Shown here in pieces: positions 22,107 to 35,009 of a DNA stretch of 64,000 nt. The notes under the pieces were generated by a model that made no database searches, had not been told where the DNA came from, and saw only the letters and a list, made by a program, of their open reading frames with translations. The position numbers and the translations under genes were made by a program. This stretch comes from Cylicocyclus nassatus. Taxonomy: Eukaryota; Nematoda; Chromadorea; Rhabditida; Strongylidae. The stretch's first letter is position 1. Each line of letters opens with the position of its first letter. The stretch covers positions 47,542,162 through 47,606,161 of the forward strand of contig CATQJL010000223.1 of NCBI GenBank assembly GCA_958299035.1, in the 5' to 3' direction.

Positions 22107-24475
22107 ATGAAATGTAACAACCAATCATTAACCAACGAATTCTTCGATTTATTTGAAAATCTGAATTTACACCAGTTTGTCGACAAGCCAACACGTGAGG
22201 AAGCTGTTCTTGATTTAGTTTTAGCACAAAACTCTTCTATTGACATGCTGTCGGTCTCTGCCCCTTTTGGAACGTCTGGCCACAATATGGTTGAGTTTTG
22301 CTACAGATTCAATATTCCAAAAAGCATATTTATCCCATATCCTCGCTTCTCTAATATTGACTTTGAAGCAATGAAAGTAGATTTGAATAACATCGATTGG
22401 GAAAATTGCTTTGATCAGTATATAAATCCTTCCGATGTGTCCTACAGATTCTGTAGCATTATGTACAAACTTATGGCAGAATACACTCCATTTCAAACTC
22501 GTAGAATTGGATATCTAAAATACCCTAGTCATATACAGTCACTCATTCTCCAAAAGGAAAGACTTTTCAGGACTTCTTGATATAATAGTTCATTGTACAA
22601 GAAAGTTTGTTCTAATATAACATACCATCTCAAAAAGTTCCTCTCAAATTACGAAAAACGTTTAGCTTCCTCTAAGTACTCCAAGAATCTCTTTTCCTAC
22701 ATCCATAATAAAATGTTCACTAAAAGATATGGAGCCTTGAAAGATTCGTCGGGTGCAACATGCTTAACTGATCAAGACAAGGCCCAAGCATTATCTCAGT
22801 TTTTTGCTAGTACATTTTCTACAAACTTTTCTACTCCCAAATCTTTTGGACCTCCTCTATGTCATACATGTACAGCTCCTGCAATCATGCCTTCTACAGT
22901 CGAACGCATCCTAAGAAAATTAAAACCCTCAACATTCGAGCCTTTTGATGGAATCCCACAGATTCTGTTCAAAAAATGTGCGAGAGAACTTTCAATTCCG
23001 CTCTCTCACATTTTCAACATCTGTTTTATCTGTGAACAAGTGCCAGAAATCTGGAAAGAAGCCATTGTCATTCTCGTCTTCAAAGTGACCAACCCACATT
23101 CTGTGACCGAATTCAGACCTATAAGCATAAATTCTGTATCATGTAAGGTACTCGAAAAAATAATACGCGACAAACTCCTTGACTGGTTTGAAAAATTCAA
23201 ACTCATACCGCCTGAACAGCATGGATTCAGTAGTGGGGCATCTACGATTACTCAATTACTTGACTGTACCCATGACTGGATGAATGTTGTTCTCGATGAT
23301 AAAGAAGGATGTGATATACTTTGATTTATCAAAAGCTTTCGACAGGATAAGCCATGAAAAATTGCTGTTTAAACTTGATCATTATGGCATCAGAGGAGAT
23401 CTATTGAATTGGTTTAAATCTTATCTTTAATATAGAATAATGACTGTTCGCGTTGGTCTAAAACATTCTGAATTCCCCGTGCATAAGTGGGCTTCCCCAG
23501 AAAGGCGCACTCTCACCTCTCTTGTTCAACATCTACACCGCTGATTTAGCGAAAATACTTAAAACCCACCCAGATGTGCACATACTGATGTATGCAGATG
23601 ACATCAAAATTTTCGGTATCTATAATAATCAAAACCGCAGAATAGTCCGAGATGCACTACAACGTGCCATCAATCTCATGGTTGAATGGTGTAAAACTTG
23701 GGACATCTCTGTAAATGTGAGCAAAAGTTCTGTGTTCCACATCGGTGTTACACAGATTATGATTTCCTTTACGAACGTGCCGGTGAGACCTTGATCAAAA
23801 AAACATACGTTAAAGAGTTAGGAGTCATATTCAATCCCTCTTTGGAACCAGATTTACAAGTCTCAGCTGTTGCCTCTCGCGCAACCTCTCTGTTACCTCA
23901 TATATCGCAATACGAAAGTTGATGACCCTAAAGTACTCTTGAAACTTTATAAATCTTTTGACATTCCCATTTTAAAGTATGCAAATCAGGTGTGATGCCC
24001 CTTTCTGGTGAAGCACAAACAGTTTCTGGAGAACGTTCAGAAAGTTTTTACACGACTACTTTTTTTACCGCTGCTTTCTTAGTCTTACTTATCCTCAGTC
24101 ACTTCCTGGCTATGAAGAGCGTCTAAAAATACTTGGCCTTAAAAGTCTCTCGTATCGCAGGGTCATTCATGACCTTGTACTTGCTTTCAGGGTTTTCAGG
24201 AGAGAGACTATATTGAGACCTTCCAAGTACCGGGTCTTCAAACCCACTTATGGAAGGATAGTTGCTTTTCTATTTATCATCAACGGAGCGGTAGGCGGAA
24301 AAAATCAACTTTACCTAATTACGATTTTTTTTTGATCGAACAGCAAAGTTGATCCGAAAATTACCTAGTGAAGTTTTTGCGTGTAAAAACAGTAATTCTT
24401 TCAAAAACAAATTGAAGACAATGAAACTGAACGAGATGTTTACAGATAACCTTAGTACGACATCTGTATGGCTTT
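22107..24475 (+). pseudogene. CR1/Jockey-type LINE, copy 1 (broken)
   Basis: The end of the AP endonuclease domain is at 22130-22300 (HQFVDKPTREEAVLDLVL, GTSGHNMVEF). The linker continues to 22580, and a new frame 22593-23324 holds RT blocks EFRPISINSVSCKVLEKI and HGFSSGASTITQLLD. A frameshift near 23320 gives [18 protein letters not shown], then PLLFNIYTADL and the catalytic ILMYADDIKIF at 23587. The tail (ELGVIFNPSLEPDL) is frameshifted to about 24475. The enzyme would nick target DNA and copy its own RNA; at least four frame breaks make it inactive. Confidence 0.85.
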
Positions 24476-24738
24476 AATGTTGGCAATGTATGAATAAATC
24501 TCTGCTGCGATTACCAACTAGCACGGATTGATGACTTTTGGAATTTTATCTTATTCCTGACTCTACTATCCATGATAACTCATATTCCATCATCGCATAA
24601 TACTCTTAACATATATACTGTTTTCAATAACTGGCGTGCGATTGAACTTCTATTTCATGATCTGAATTCCATATACCCATTGTGAGTCTGTGTTGTTTTG
24701 CAACACTATTCATTTATATTCTTACTAACACATATCTA

Positions 24739-25686
24739 TTAGGTTGTCCGGAAATCAATGCAGGTTTTGAATTTCAACCGCAGTAATTCATACACTTCTC
24801 ATTTCTAAATAGGTTGCAAGGTACCATTCGATAGAGCAAAGCAATCTTTGCAAGGTGGCGATCTTGCTTTAGCAACAGTCCTGATCCACCACGAGCTTCG
24901 AGCCAGAAACTGAAAAGATTCAACTGCCTGAAAAATTGAGAAAAATCGTAACTCAGTTCATAATAATCCTGCAAAAATTCTAACTTGCTCACGTAAACCC
25001 AATCCACATAAGACATCCATATACGCCGTTGCCGTATTTTTTCCCCGTTAGAAATCAAGAAAACGGAAATTTTCATGCATTTGATAAAGTGGTGCTGTGC
25101 CGCCCCCACATAAGTAACTGTATACTACAAACCTGTAGAAGTAAAAACGTAAATTTTCAGCTTTTTACAAGCTTTAGTTTTCGAGAAATCTGAATTTTAG
25201 CTTGGACCACCTAACTAATGAAGGCTATATTCGATATTTCTCGAGAACTAAAGCTTGTAGAGAGCTGAAAATCTACGTTTGTACTTCTACAGGTTTGTCG
25301 TGTGCAACTACTTATGTGGGGGCGGCACACCACCACTTTGGCAAATGCATGAAAATTTCCGTTTTCTTGATTTCTAACAGAGAAAAAAATAAGGCAACGG
25401 CGTATATGGATGTCTTATGTGGGTTGGGTTTACGTGAGCAAGTTAGAATTTTTGCAGGATTATTATGAACTGAGTTACAATTTTTCTCAATTTTTCCGGC
25501 AGTTGAATCTTTTCAGTTTCTGGCTGGAAATTCGTGGTGGATCAGAGCTGTTGCTAAAGCAAGATCGCCACCTTGTAGAGCTTGCTTTGCTCTATCGAAT
25601 GGTACCTTGCAATCTATTTCGAAATGAGAAGTGTATGACTTATTGCGGTTGAATTTAAAACCTGCATTAATTTCCGGACAACCTAA
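24739..25686. mobile_element. Mariner-like foldback, family M copy 1 (948 bp)
   Basis: A palindrome over its whole length. The ends are TTAGGTTGTCCGGAAATCAA and TTAATTTCCGGACAACCTAA, flanked by TA (24737-24738, 25687-25688). The termini resemble mariner inverted repeats. No transposase; frames such as LNLFSFWLE read the same arm on both strands. Confidence 0.85.
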
Positions 25687-26261
25687 TATCATCATGTTAG
25701 CTCAGAAATCAACAACCTCCTTTTCAATTATTATAGCCTGATGACTTGCTTACCCTGATTCAGCTTATAAAACGCAATATGAGTTGACATCTTCTCGGAG
25801 CATTGGACCCTCCTCGGAATCTTTTGGGCAAGGTTAATTATTGTTCCACCAACTTGGCCTTGCTTTGCTTATTCTATTATTTCGAGAGCATTTTTGCTGG
25901 CAAACACATGACATTTGCACCAACTCCATACACTATAGTTTAACTTTTCTTCCCTGTCGCTATGACTTATTCATATATAACTACCTTACCTACACTAGGA
26001 GTCATTAGACTCTTCCCGGTGCACTCACTTAGCGACAGCGGATCTACTATGGAAAAGTTTACTTTGGAATATCTTAGGATCGTTTTGCTGGCAAATAATG
26101 GGGACATGGGTGCCATCTCCATGATCACATTTATTCAATACTGGACTTACAATCATTTAGCAATCACATTCGGGCTGTATTACTGCGTTTAATAATTTAG
26201 TCCAAAAGATTAGACCCGAACTGCATGATGATCTATTATTATGGTTAGTTTATGTATAACT

Positions 26262-26330
26262 GTGTGTTTTGTTCGTTTGTAAGGAACGCCAAGAGCGTTT
26301 CAAATAAATAAATAAATAAATAAATAAAAA
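26262..26330 (+). repeat. LINE/SINE-type 3' tail with AAAT repeats
   Basis: A small hairpin (AACGCCAAGAGCGTT) is followed by (AAAT)n, the usual 3' end of RTE/CR1-type elements. A comparable (AAAT) tail lies at 18141-18160. Confidence 0.55.
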
Positions 26331-26506
26331 ATGAACTTGAGAGCACAATTATCGCTGAGCACCACTTGAGTATCGAAAAGGGCCTAGCAGCGCCCGTACA
26401 CCGATAGGCTGTGATAAAACCTTGAAGAGGCACTTCTCCAAGACTCAAATCCTATCGAGTAAAAACGGTAATTTACAAAGGTTAATCTTCTTAGGACGGT
26501 TAAGGC

Positions 26507-26692
26507 TTGTGCAAATTCATCAGCGCTTGTGCAAATTCATCAGTGAAGATCTTAGCGCATGAATCCCATACATCAGCTCGCAAATGTTTGGAAGCCTTTT
26601 GGATTCACGCAAAAAGTCCACAAATGAATCGCAAGGAGGAGTGCCTCTCTATTACTCGTGAACTCGCACCTTACCTGGGTCACCTCTTTTGA
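26507..26692 (+). pseudogene. Penelope-like element, GIY-YIG-end fragment
   Basis: The frame contains SVKILAHESHTSARKCLEAF then HAKSPQMNRKEECLSI and ends YLGHLF. This resembles the C-terminal end of Penelope-like retroelement proteins, where the GIY-YIG endonuclease tail reads roughly LEAF-I---P-MNR-EE-LSI. Only about 60 residues remain; the reverse transcriptase is absent. A 20-base direct repeat (GCTTGTGCAAATTCATCAG twice, 26503-26542) marks the left side. The match is from family knowledge, not a search. Confidence 0.6.
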
Positions 26693-26894
26693 CTCACTGT
26701 AGGCATATAAATAGCGTGGCATACATGGCCATTCATTAGCGCTCGCTCAGGCACTTGTATGCTATCGGCATTTTCAAAAAGGTAAGTGTTTGGTTTGGCA
26801 GTCTAGTCAGTGAACAGGCAGAGTCCTAGAACTTTGCTTGTGGAGCTGCAGAGACGTTTGATCGGATAGGTTGCAGATCGTTTTGCTCATTCCA

Positions 26895-26929
26895 GGCTCT
26901 GAAGAAGGCGATCTGCCGAAACGTCAGCC
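26895..26929 (+). ncRNA. Hammerhead-ribozyme-like motif
   Basis: The pieces are in hammerhead order: stem I GGCT (26895-26898), core CTGAAGA (26899-26905), stem II GGC/GCC with loop GATCT (26907-26917), GAA, then ACGT, cleavage base C (26925) and AGCC closing stem I. ACGT as stem III suits the dimeric form known in Penelope-like elements. An extra A at 26906 between core and stem II departs from consensus. It lies 203 bases after the Penelope-like frame. Confidence 0.5.
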
Positions 26930-26949
26930 ACCCAATAAATAATTGTTAC

Positions 26950-28589
26950 CAATCTCGAGTGCGGCTTACATAAACAACCACAATATCTACGCCATGCCGA
27001 GGTTCATAGAGAGTCGAACAATCCATCATCAGCGACAGTTGTCATGAGTCCTTTACATCTGAAATAACATTTTTGATAACAGAAGACGGAATTAACTAAC
27101 AATAAGAGAGAAAATGATGAAATTTCAGAGAAGAGCGTGAAAATTTTTTAAGAGGCAAGGAGAAAAACGCACTGAAGGCAGGCGGGCGTGTGCGTCGCGG
27201 AGGTAACCATGGGAAGCTGGGCAGAATCCACATTATACTTTCTGATCGTATACCCAATCTCAGCGATAACGATGACATCTTGCGTGAAGACGAGAAAATA
27301 CAAACCTTTTCAAAGAATAATTCAAAAAGGTTTATAAAGTCATCTCTTTACCACTGCTACATTGACCCACAAAATTGAAGAAGTACTTGATTGGATTGCC
27401 ATCACTACCAGCGTCAAGCGTGGGGTGTGGCACGTCACATTTAAGGGGCTGTACTTGGAGTTCAGGAAGATGGGGGAAGGGGTCGTTATCAAAGTTGCTG
27501 CTAACGATAGCTTGCTATTCGTTAACAATGTCAGGTAGGTCAATTACGCAAGATACTAGCACATGACATTTTGCTTACCATGTTATACGTACAGTAAATG
27601 TAATAAAAGAGCTCTACAAGCATAACACATCATATTCGTAATTAGCATGTCGAACAACTCCTTTGGGTCAACTACTACTTCAGCGAATTCTACGGTTTCC
27701 AATATTGGGCCATCCAAGTAAGATAATCATTTCGAACATGTTAAATTGTTTCAATTTCAAAGATTGAGCTAATCACTTCTTCTTCACTTAATACAATGAA
27801 CTACTACTTCTTTGCTCAGAATACCACATGATATAAACTCCAATATGGAAATGAGAGCGTGTCAAAACCTTGTTTGTCTGTCCTATTTTTCGCTTCCAGT
27901 ATCCTAGACTAAAGGAGGCCAGTCACGCTCAAATCACTGTCGCGAAGATTACGGTGTTTAGGCTATCGGATACATTTATCTCTGCCGCCCTCCCATTTGA
28001 TTCGCGTGAAACCGCAGACTTAGCATGTTACCGTATCCAGTTGTTTCGCAGTATCTTTCACTTGTACGGGTAAGAAAAACGGCTATATCTTTCATTAGGA
28101 GGAACAATAAAATTCCCACTGTGTGGGGAAGAGCTGAGATGATTAGAGCCGAACTCGTCTTTTTTCGATTAATAGTTGCTGGAAGCATAACTAATGTAGG
28201 CAGCTGATTCCAACTCCATGATTTGATAACTATTTGAAGCAGGATGCATAGCATGGGCAAATAAAGAGTCTTTGTAGTGAGTACAAAAAGAGATAGCTAA
28301 TTCACTTTCGAAATATAGTCAAGCATTCTTGAAAATGACATCTTCACTGGGGTGTCCTAATTGAGAGTATCAAGAGAGAACTTAGGAGGAGGGGTCGTAT
28401 CAGACTATTGTGTGCCACACCTCTTGCCCAACCCTGTTCACTACTGAAGCAGTCTGTAAAAACTTCAGTTGCTAGAAAGGAGCTCCTCCTCTCCAGACGG
28501 GACATACACATTTTTTTAGTAATATGCCGCTTTGGGATTAGCTGTATCCCTTACTATATTCCAGTAGATTCCTCTTGAGGGGTGAGGTT
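26950..28589. other. Gene-free stretch
   Basis: No frame over 95 codons has recognisable motifs. AGTAAGATAATCATTTC near 27717 resembles 3175-3190 in reverse, suggesting a dispersed repeat. Confidence 0.45.
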
Positions 28590-30400
28590 CTACTGGAAGC
28601 TTCTGCGTTGAGCCCATCCACAAGAAGGGTCTCAAGAAAGCCTTTGGCATCTACCGCCTGGTAGACTTGCTCAGCATGTAGAATTTTGGAAATATGCTTT
28701 GGGAGGATCCAAATTCCTAAATTAATCACAAAATGGCTATCTTAGCAAGAGGTCAAAGTTGTCTGTTCTTATATCTCGTTCCCACTTTGGCATAGAGAAG
28801 TCGATCAAGGCCGATATGCTTCTGTATATTAACTATAGCAAAGCCTTCGATTCCATTTCTATACCGTTGCTTCTATATAAGCTGCGAGCCTATGGCAACA
28901 AGGCTCACTGCTGAATTTTTGGGCTCTTCTCAATGGTGAACAACAATCAGTCATCGCCAACATCGCTAATTAACGCTTTTACAATGCTATTAGTTGTGCA
29001 CCTCAAGATCACTTCTTGTTCCCTGCTGCTTCCCGTATACAGGGTGTCCCAAAAAAATGTACTCACTGTTTGATTGTTAGTAACTCTCTTGTAATGAAGT
29101 CTTTCGAGAAGCTTTAGGTACTAATCTGTAGAGCTGGCTTCAACTTAGATTTACAGTATAGAGCGAATCACCGAACGCTCTTCATTACTGTAGGATTACA
29201 GTAGAAATTTGAGACATATGGTGTCACTTTGGAAAAAGGTGCCGTTTCAGAAGGTCAAAAAATGTGAAAACTTGCGTAGTAGGGGTTTTTTTGACATTCA
29301 CTTCAGTAGTCAATTAAACACAGGATTACGAAGCTTTCTAAACGGTGTAACCGCGCTTTTTAGGAACATTGAAGAAATGGCCGCTGCTGCTTACCTTGCA
29401 TAACTCTTCAATGAAACGTCATAATAAGTTGGAAACTTTACGGTTAGAATCAGCAACTCTAATTGGCATAGTGGAAAACTTTTCAGGCTGTTTTGCTTCC
29501 TTTCTGAAGCAAAACATGCCTTTGATGGCTCAAAACCCTCTTTATTGTTTCTAATGTAATCCTACCGTAATGGAGAAAGATGGGTGATTTGTTTTATACT
29601 AGTTTTATACCACGAATCTAAGTTGAAGCTAGCTCTACAAAATGATACCCAAAGCTTCTTGAAAGCTTCGTTACAAGAGAGTTACTAACAAACAGTGAGT
29701 ACATTTTGGGGGGGGGGGGCACCCTGTACATAAATGCCTTCCGAACGCTCTCCCAGCAGGCACCTTCTGCTCTTTTTGCGCTAACTGTTCGATACTTGGG
29801 TGTTGAGTACACTGACAATTTTGATTTCTGTGCGTACATTTCTGAGATCGCTTCAAAAGCCAAATACCGACCAAATTATATCTTCAAAGCATTCAGCAGT
29901 AGAGATGATAGACTTCTTCTCAAGCTGTTCATAGCTTATGTTAGACCTGCACTTGAATATTGCTTGCCTCTGTGGTGTCCTCAAGGTAGGGCGCAGATCA
30001 AAGATACACAGAAAGTCTAGAAGTCCGTCACCTATAGAATCTTCGCTATGAAAGCATTTTTGAACGTTCATCTCGGCAGAATAAAAATATGCAAACCCTG
30101 ACATTGAAAGACGAAGGATTTTTGTTGATTTTGCTTTCATCTATAAGCTCACTACAAACGAGCTTGAGCTCAACCTTTTTTGGTATTTTTGAACGATCAC
30201 AGCGAACAAATTTGACCAGAGGCAATCTGTTCAGGATCAGTCAACAAAGCCAGCCTTTCTTATAAACAGCTGTGCAGATGCCCTCGAATCGTTTTGATCC
30301 TGAGCTTCTTAGGAATTTTCCTGCTACATCGTTTTGTCCTCATTTGCTTGATCACCTCCGATTCCTTAATGTGTTGGCCTAATCATAATAGCTTTTCGCT
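28590..30400 (+). pseudogene. CR1/Jockey-type LINE, copy 2, split by a foldback
   Basis: RT fragments start near 28600. YINYSKAFDSISIPLLLYKL is at 28830-28890. The element 29040-29726 then interrupts the sequence, and the C-terminal part resumes with VRYLGVEYTDNFDF, YRPNYIFKAF and LKLFIAYVRPALEYCLPLWC at 29790-29975. Stops and frameshifts follow to about 30400. The catalytic YADD block is missing. Confidence 0.75.
29040..29726. mobile_element. Foldback element, family C copy 1 (687 bp)
   Basis: Ends CAGGGTGTCCCAAAAAAATG and CACCCTG with TA duplicated on both sides. Arms share TAGAGCTGGCTTCAACTTAG and its mirror and continue inward (TCATTACTGTAGGATTACAG against GTAATCCTACCGTAATG). A G-run of about twelve bases lies in the right end. 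Confidence 0.85.
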
Positions 30401-31478
30401 CTGTTTACTTGTTTCCTTTGCATGTCCGTTTGTTCTGTTTTCATCATTTTTTTTTCACTCAATAAATCGTTAGGTTGTGTAACTTGTTTTTTCTTACAAG
30501 AAAAAGATCCCCGGCCATGTGGAATGCGATGTAAACCATAAGGTGCAACCTCGAAACGCTGATTGTGAATCTGTGCTCGAAATCTGCGAAACGATCACTT
30601 GAAGGCATTTATGAACTTCTTTTCGTAGAAAATGTGCGTAATTTTAGGTAGTTAAAATTACCCAGTTTGATCTATTTTACCGTTTGAAGCTATTGAGGAG
30701 AACCTTGGAAGGTGGAACGTTGTATTTATACCTATCTAAACCATTTTCAGCATTTGAAGAGGAAAGAAAAAAAATTTTTAATGACTTTCACCCTCCGCAA
30801 TAGCGCAATTCATTTTTGAAAAAATAATCGTAACTCCATCCAGGTTCTCGTTTCGCAGATATGGAAAAGAGCATGCGAATCAGCTTAGAAAGGCGCATTT
30901 TTTGATATAAAAACCATTACGAATGGCAGGGGTCACCAAGTATCCTTCCCTGTTTAGTCATCTTATATTCATAACTGAATTTGAATATGTCACTGAGAAA
31001 ACAAATCACATGAAATCTTTGGTAGGATTGGACTTACCTTGAGAGCTGCGTTCGTGAGCACGGAGTAATGGCTGTAAAGTCTACTCTCAAGGTCAAAAAC
31101 TACTCCAGGCACTCTCGGCGCCCTCGCCATGCGCTGCAACGGAGTTAATAACGGAAGTTCTGCGGTAGACTTGGAGCAACGCGGTATTGTCTCGCCCCCA
31201 CTTGCCGGGTTCCCTGTGATCTCCTATGCTCCTGATGTGCTCAGCGTACACTAGGGCAGAACCCAGCAACCAAAAACAATTAGCTAATTGAGTCTGACAT
31301 GTGATTGACATGATGTAATTCATGTTCATTCAAAAATTTTGTTGGTCGCATTATTCTATTCAACGCACGCTCAACTCCCAGAGTTACATAGAATACTCCT
31401 CCATCCCATCCATCATTTTGATGACCGAATCGTTGTTTAAGCTAAAAGCTATACATGATGCTAATATATGCCGGTGTT

Positions 31479-31487
<9 letters not shown>
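30401..31487. other. Gene-free stretch
   Basis: A minus frame at 31093-31329 (GKWGRDNTALLQVYRRTS) looks protein-like but has no support from neighbours. Confidence 0.45.

Positions 31488-31518
<31 letters not shown>
31488..31518. repeat. (TA)n microsatellite
   Basis: About 15-18 TA units without interruption; no other structure nearby. Confidence 0.95.
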
Positions 31519-31520
<2 letters not shown>

Positions 31521-31680
31521 TGTGACAGAGAAGCAGCAGTATATGAGGCAACATTCTTGCTCTCATACATAGAGGGCTAGAGCATCATTAGACTTCAGTC
31601 GGAATTTTTTTCAATACTGCTAAGTGACATGAGCGCGCGTAACTGGGTTCCCATCTAGTTAATGTAGACCGTAATCTTCT

Positions 31681-33870
31681 ATGATTAGAATTAGTTCCGC
31701 AGAACTAATTCCAATCGTCTACACAACAATGGATGTTCTCGCTCAAGGCTTTCAACTGCTTGACTTTGCGTTCTCCAATACCAGTAATTTGATCAGAAAC
31801 CTAATTGTATGCGAACCCTTTTTCAAGTCGGACCACCGTTCTATTAAATTTGAGCTGCACAAGATTGTAGAACACTCTCGCCTAAGGATTATCAGTCTGA
31901 TTTCATGCATGCTGACCATGATGCGATAAATAGGAGCTTATCAAAAGTGGTTTGTCGAAGTTCGTTGTCATGTTTTTTTTTTGAAGTTCGCGTAATGCTA
32001 TAAACAATTTTGCATCCGCATTTGCCGTGCACGCATACTTTTCTGTCTTAAAGGGATACCAAGCTTGAAGCTAAGATCTCCAAGCTCTACCGTGCACGGA
32101 ACAGCATTAATATCCAAAAACATCAAAACTTCTAAACTCGAAGTGAACAGTACCGCTGCAGACTCACAGAAGACAGCCAAATTGGGGATAGCCGAAAGGT
32201 ACGAGCGTTCTAACGCTTTGCAAGCAAAACGTGAGCATCTCTAATAGCACTGGTACTACATACGACTCGGGCATCCCCGTGCGTTTGATATGAACAAAGG
32301 AGAAAGGTTTGCCGAATTCAAGTTTATAAAAACCCAGCAACCACAAAAACTAATTGTCCACATCTTACAAATGCAAATATTGGTTTTTTGGATATCACCA
32401 CTGATACAGATTACCTAGTTTTGAGGCGGCTCCCCCTTAGGAGGTGCACATTCCCTGATGGACTTCTATGTATATCTAGGAAAGCTCATTAGGTACAACC
32501 CCAGTACTAGTTTTCCTGTTACAAAGATTCTTATCCGGGGGAAGCTCATGCCTTATGGCGCACTGCAAATGTTGAGCCAATTTCCAAAAAGGGCTTTGAG
32601 GCTGAGGTCGAAAAGTAAAGCCGATCTGTTTCACATCACCAGTAAGCAGAGTTTTCGGAAGAATAATTTGTAGAAAGAAATTGTGCATTATTGATAACCA
32701 TTGTATACACTAAGCGCAGCGCGGATTTTTGCCTAGAAGATCTACATCGGCTTTGATATCAACATTACTCATGCGGCAGGAAGCAATCCTTGAAAGAAGA
32801 TTTGTAACAGTTTGCTGTTTAGATTATAAGAAAGCCTTTGATTCTGTGCTCTTAGCTCTTTTTACAAAATTAGAGGCTTACGGCAACAAAGGCTGTCTTT
32901 TGCTATTCCTTGAATCATTTCAACTTGAAGCACACAAGGAGTGCTAGTCAATGAACCGTTCTCCGCAGTTCTAGCATCGAGCGATGTGCCTCAGTCAACT
33001 TGCTTGGGACTGTTCTTGCTTTACATCAACGATTCGCCGACATGCCTTCCCCGAGATGTACATTGTTCTTTGTATGCTGATGACACAAAGCTCTTCTGCA
33101 ATGATGACCCTGATGCAGCGCGCACCAGATGCGGTAGAAGAGTGGTCCGACAAATGGGAGCTTGACATTCTCGCAAAAAAACTTTTATGACGATTGGACT
33201 CGTTTACCCCGTGGTGCTTTCCTATTGGAAGACATGAGCTGCGAACAGTGAGCAGCGAGCGCCAGGACCTCGCTGTAACCTACACTGACAATCTAAAGTT
33301 TGAGAGCTGCATATGAATTATTGCCGTTGCTCACGCCAGGTGCAGTTACATCTTTCGTGGATTCAAAATTACTGATGTAAAAATTCTCTTTCGCCTTTTC
33401 GTCGTCTAAATTCATATTCGAACGTTGCTCCCGCTTGGTCTGCGCAGGAAAGGCTTGCTGAAGTAACAGAAAGAGTCCAGAAATTGTCTACATTGTCTAT
33501 TCCGATTTTTTGCCTGAGTTGGAATACTCCAATTGTCGTACCAATCCAGGCTCTCTGTCCTAGCCCAACCACTCTTGCGTATAGGAGAACCCTTTACGAC
33601 CAAAACTTTGTGTTCAAAATAATGACTAGGAGGATGAATAAGAAATGCATGGTTTTCTTCAGTCTATCGAATTTCAACCATTGTACCAGAGAACTACGTT
33701 TCAGGCTTGTAGTAGGGAAAGTGAGGAACAAGCAGTTCTATAACTCTTTCTTAGTGTCAACAAAACATGGAATGAACTCCTAATGGAAACTATCATCGCG
33801 AGACCTACTTGTCTTCAGAGAAGTTTTTCTGAAATCATAGGCTATTCTGATTTGTCATTTTCCAGGTAAC
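31681..33870 (+). pseudogene. CR1/Jockey-type LINE, copy 3 (broken)
   Basis: The endonuclease end is at 31735-31860 (QLLDFAFSNTSNLIRN and the catalytic-region FFKSDHRSIKFEL). RT begins near 32740 (STSALISTLLMRQEAI, CLDYKKAFDSVLLALFTKLE), then a frame change to 32941-33165 with DVPQSTCLGLFLLYINDSP and LYADDTKLFCND, the catalytic block. A degraded C-terminal region follows to about 33870. Long stretches between 31930 and 32700 have no readable frame. Confidence 0.8.
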
Positions 33871-34217
33871 TTTTTGAGATTCGACGTTCTTTTTCTCAGC
33901 AACAAATTCTAACTGATGTATGGTTGGTCTTCCAGAAAAGCGACTCTGCTGCTCGCTGTGCTCCCTTAAATTATTTTTTTGGTCCACCGAAAAAATGCAC
34001 CTTCCCGTTGCTTCTACCATTTTTGTATACTGTTACTCTTTCAAATCATTTGTTTTTACTCCAGTGTTCTCTTGGTTATCATTTCGTTCTTATTTCGTTT
34101 TTTTCCATGCTGTGTATCACCTCAGATGTCAACTTTGTAGCTAAATAAATAGGTTAATTTTTTCTCTCAAAGTAAAGTTGATGATTAACAAGTTTATTAC
34201 TTCCCGGAGTAAGATCC

Positions 34218-34526
34218 CTTGAAGACAGCGTCCACTCAAGATTTCGCCCGCATATTGCCAATCTGGAGCCTTTCCGCGACCCTGATAACAGTTATGAAGT
34301 TTAAATTGTCCAAGACCCCCAAAATACCTGATTTCTGGAGACCCTGTCTTAAGGGCGCCGAGCTTCAGTGCAGTACATGGGTGGGGGCTTGAAGCATTTT
34401 GGCTGTTCCAGGCCCATTGCCTCCATTCAGAGACAACTTTAGAAGGCCGGACCAACGAATGCCCCTCTCTTGGGCTCTACACTCAGGATCGGCCTAATCG
34501 GTCACAGCCTGGACGCTGCCATTGAG
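34218..34526. mobile_element. Foldback element, family A-related copy 3
   Basis: It is bounded by CCTTGAAGACAGCGTCCACTC and GCCTGGACGCTGCCATTGAG, the family A terminal sequences in inverted orientation, but the interior differs from copies 1 and 2. About 309 bases. A small hairpin (CCCTTGAGGA / TCCTCAAGGG) follows directly at 34538-34568. Confidence 0.55.
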
Positions 34527-35009
34527 ATATATTCCACCCTTGAGGAAAAGAAACATATCCTCAAGGGTTGCGTTTACCCTCAGGGCTCGTTGATGAATAT
34601 ATTGAAACAATTGAATCTGGCCAATCAAATTCCGATGCGAAAGCTAGTAGGTATTTGAATCTCAAACTGTCGACATTAGCACACAGATAGCGTAAATGAA
34701 TTTATTTTCAAGATCATTTTCGGGGAATGTAGACCTAACGATTATTTTCTCACTGGATTGTCCACTACGCATAATGAACATTTAAAGCGGGTAAGACTAT
34801 AGAGAGAGAGAGAGAGAAAACTTTTTTACCTGTCGCTTCCTATGTCGCAAAGATATGATAAGAAATGGAATGTTAACGACCAAGCAACCTAGGTTTAGGA
34901 CCAATATAAAGAGCTAAATATACTTGAGAAATTGTTCGTGACAATACTCATGTTGGTGGTGGTGTTATTGTTGTTTACGGTTATCAACTTTTGTGGTTCA
35001 TTCTTAGTC

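Noticed and set aside
24774..25652. Frames with NLFSFWLE and LLYRMVPCNLFRNEKCM on both strands, as a possible conserved protein
   Set aside because: The same words occur on opposite strands because the element is palindromic, and again at 57-58 kb. This is repeat sequence, not a gene.
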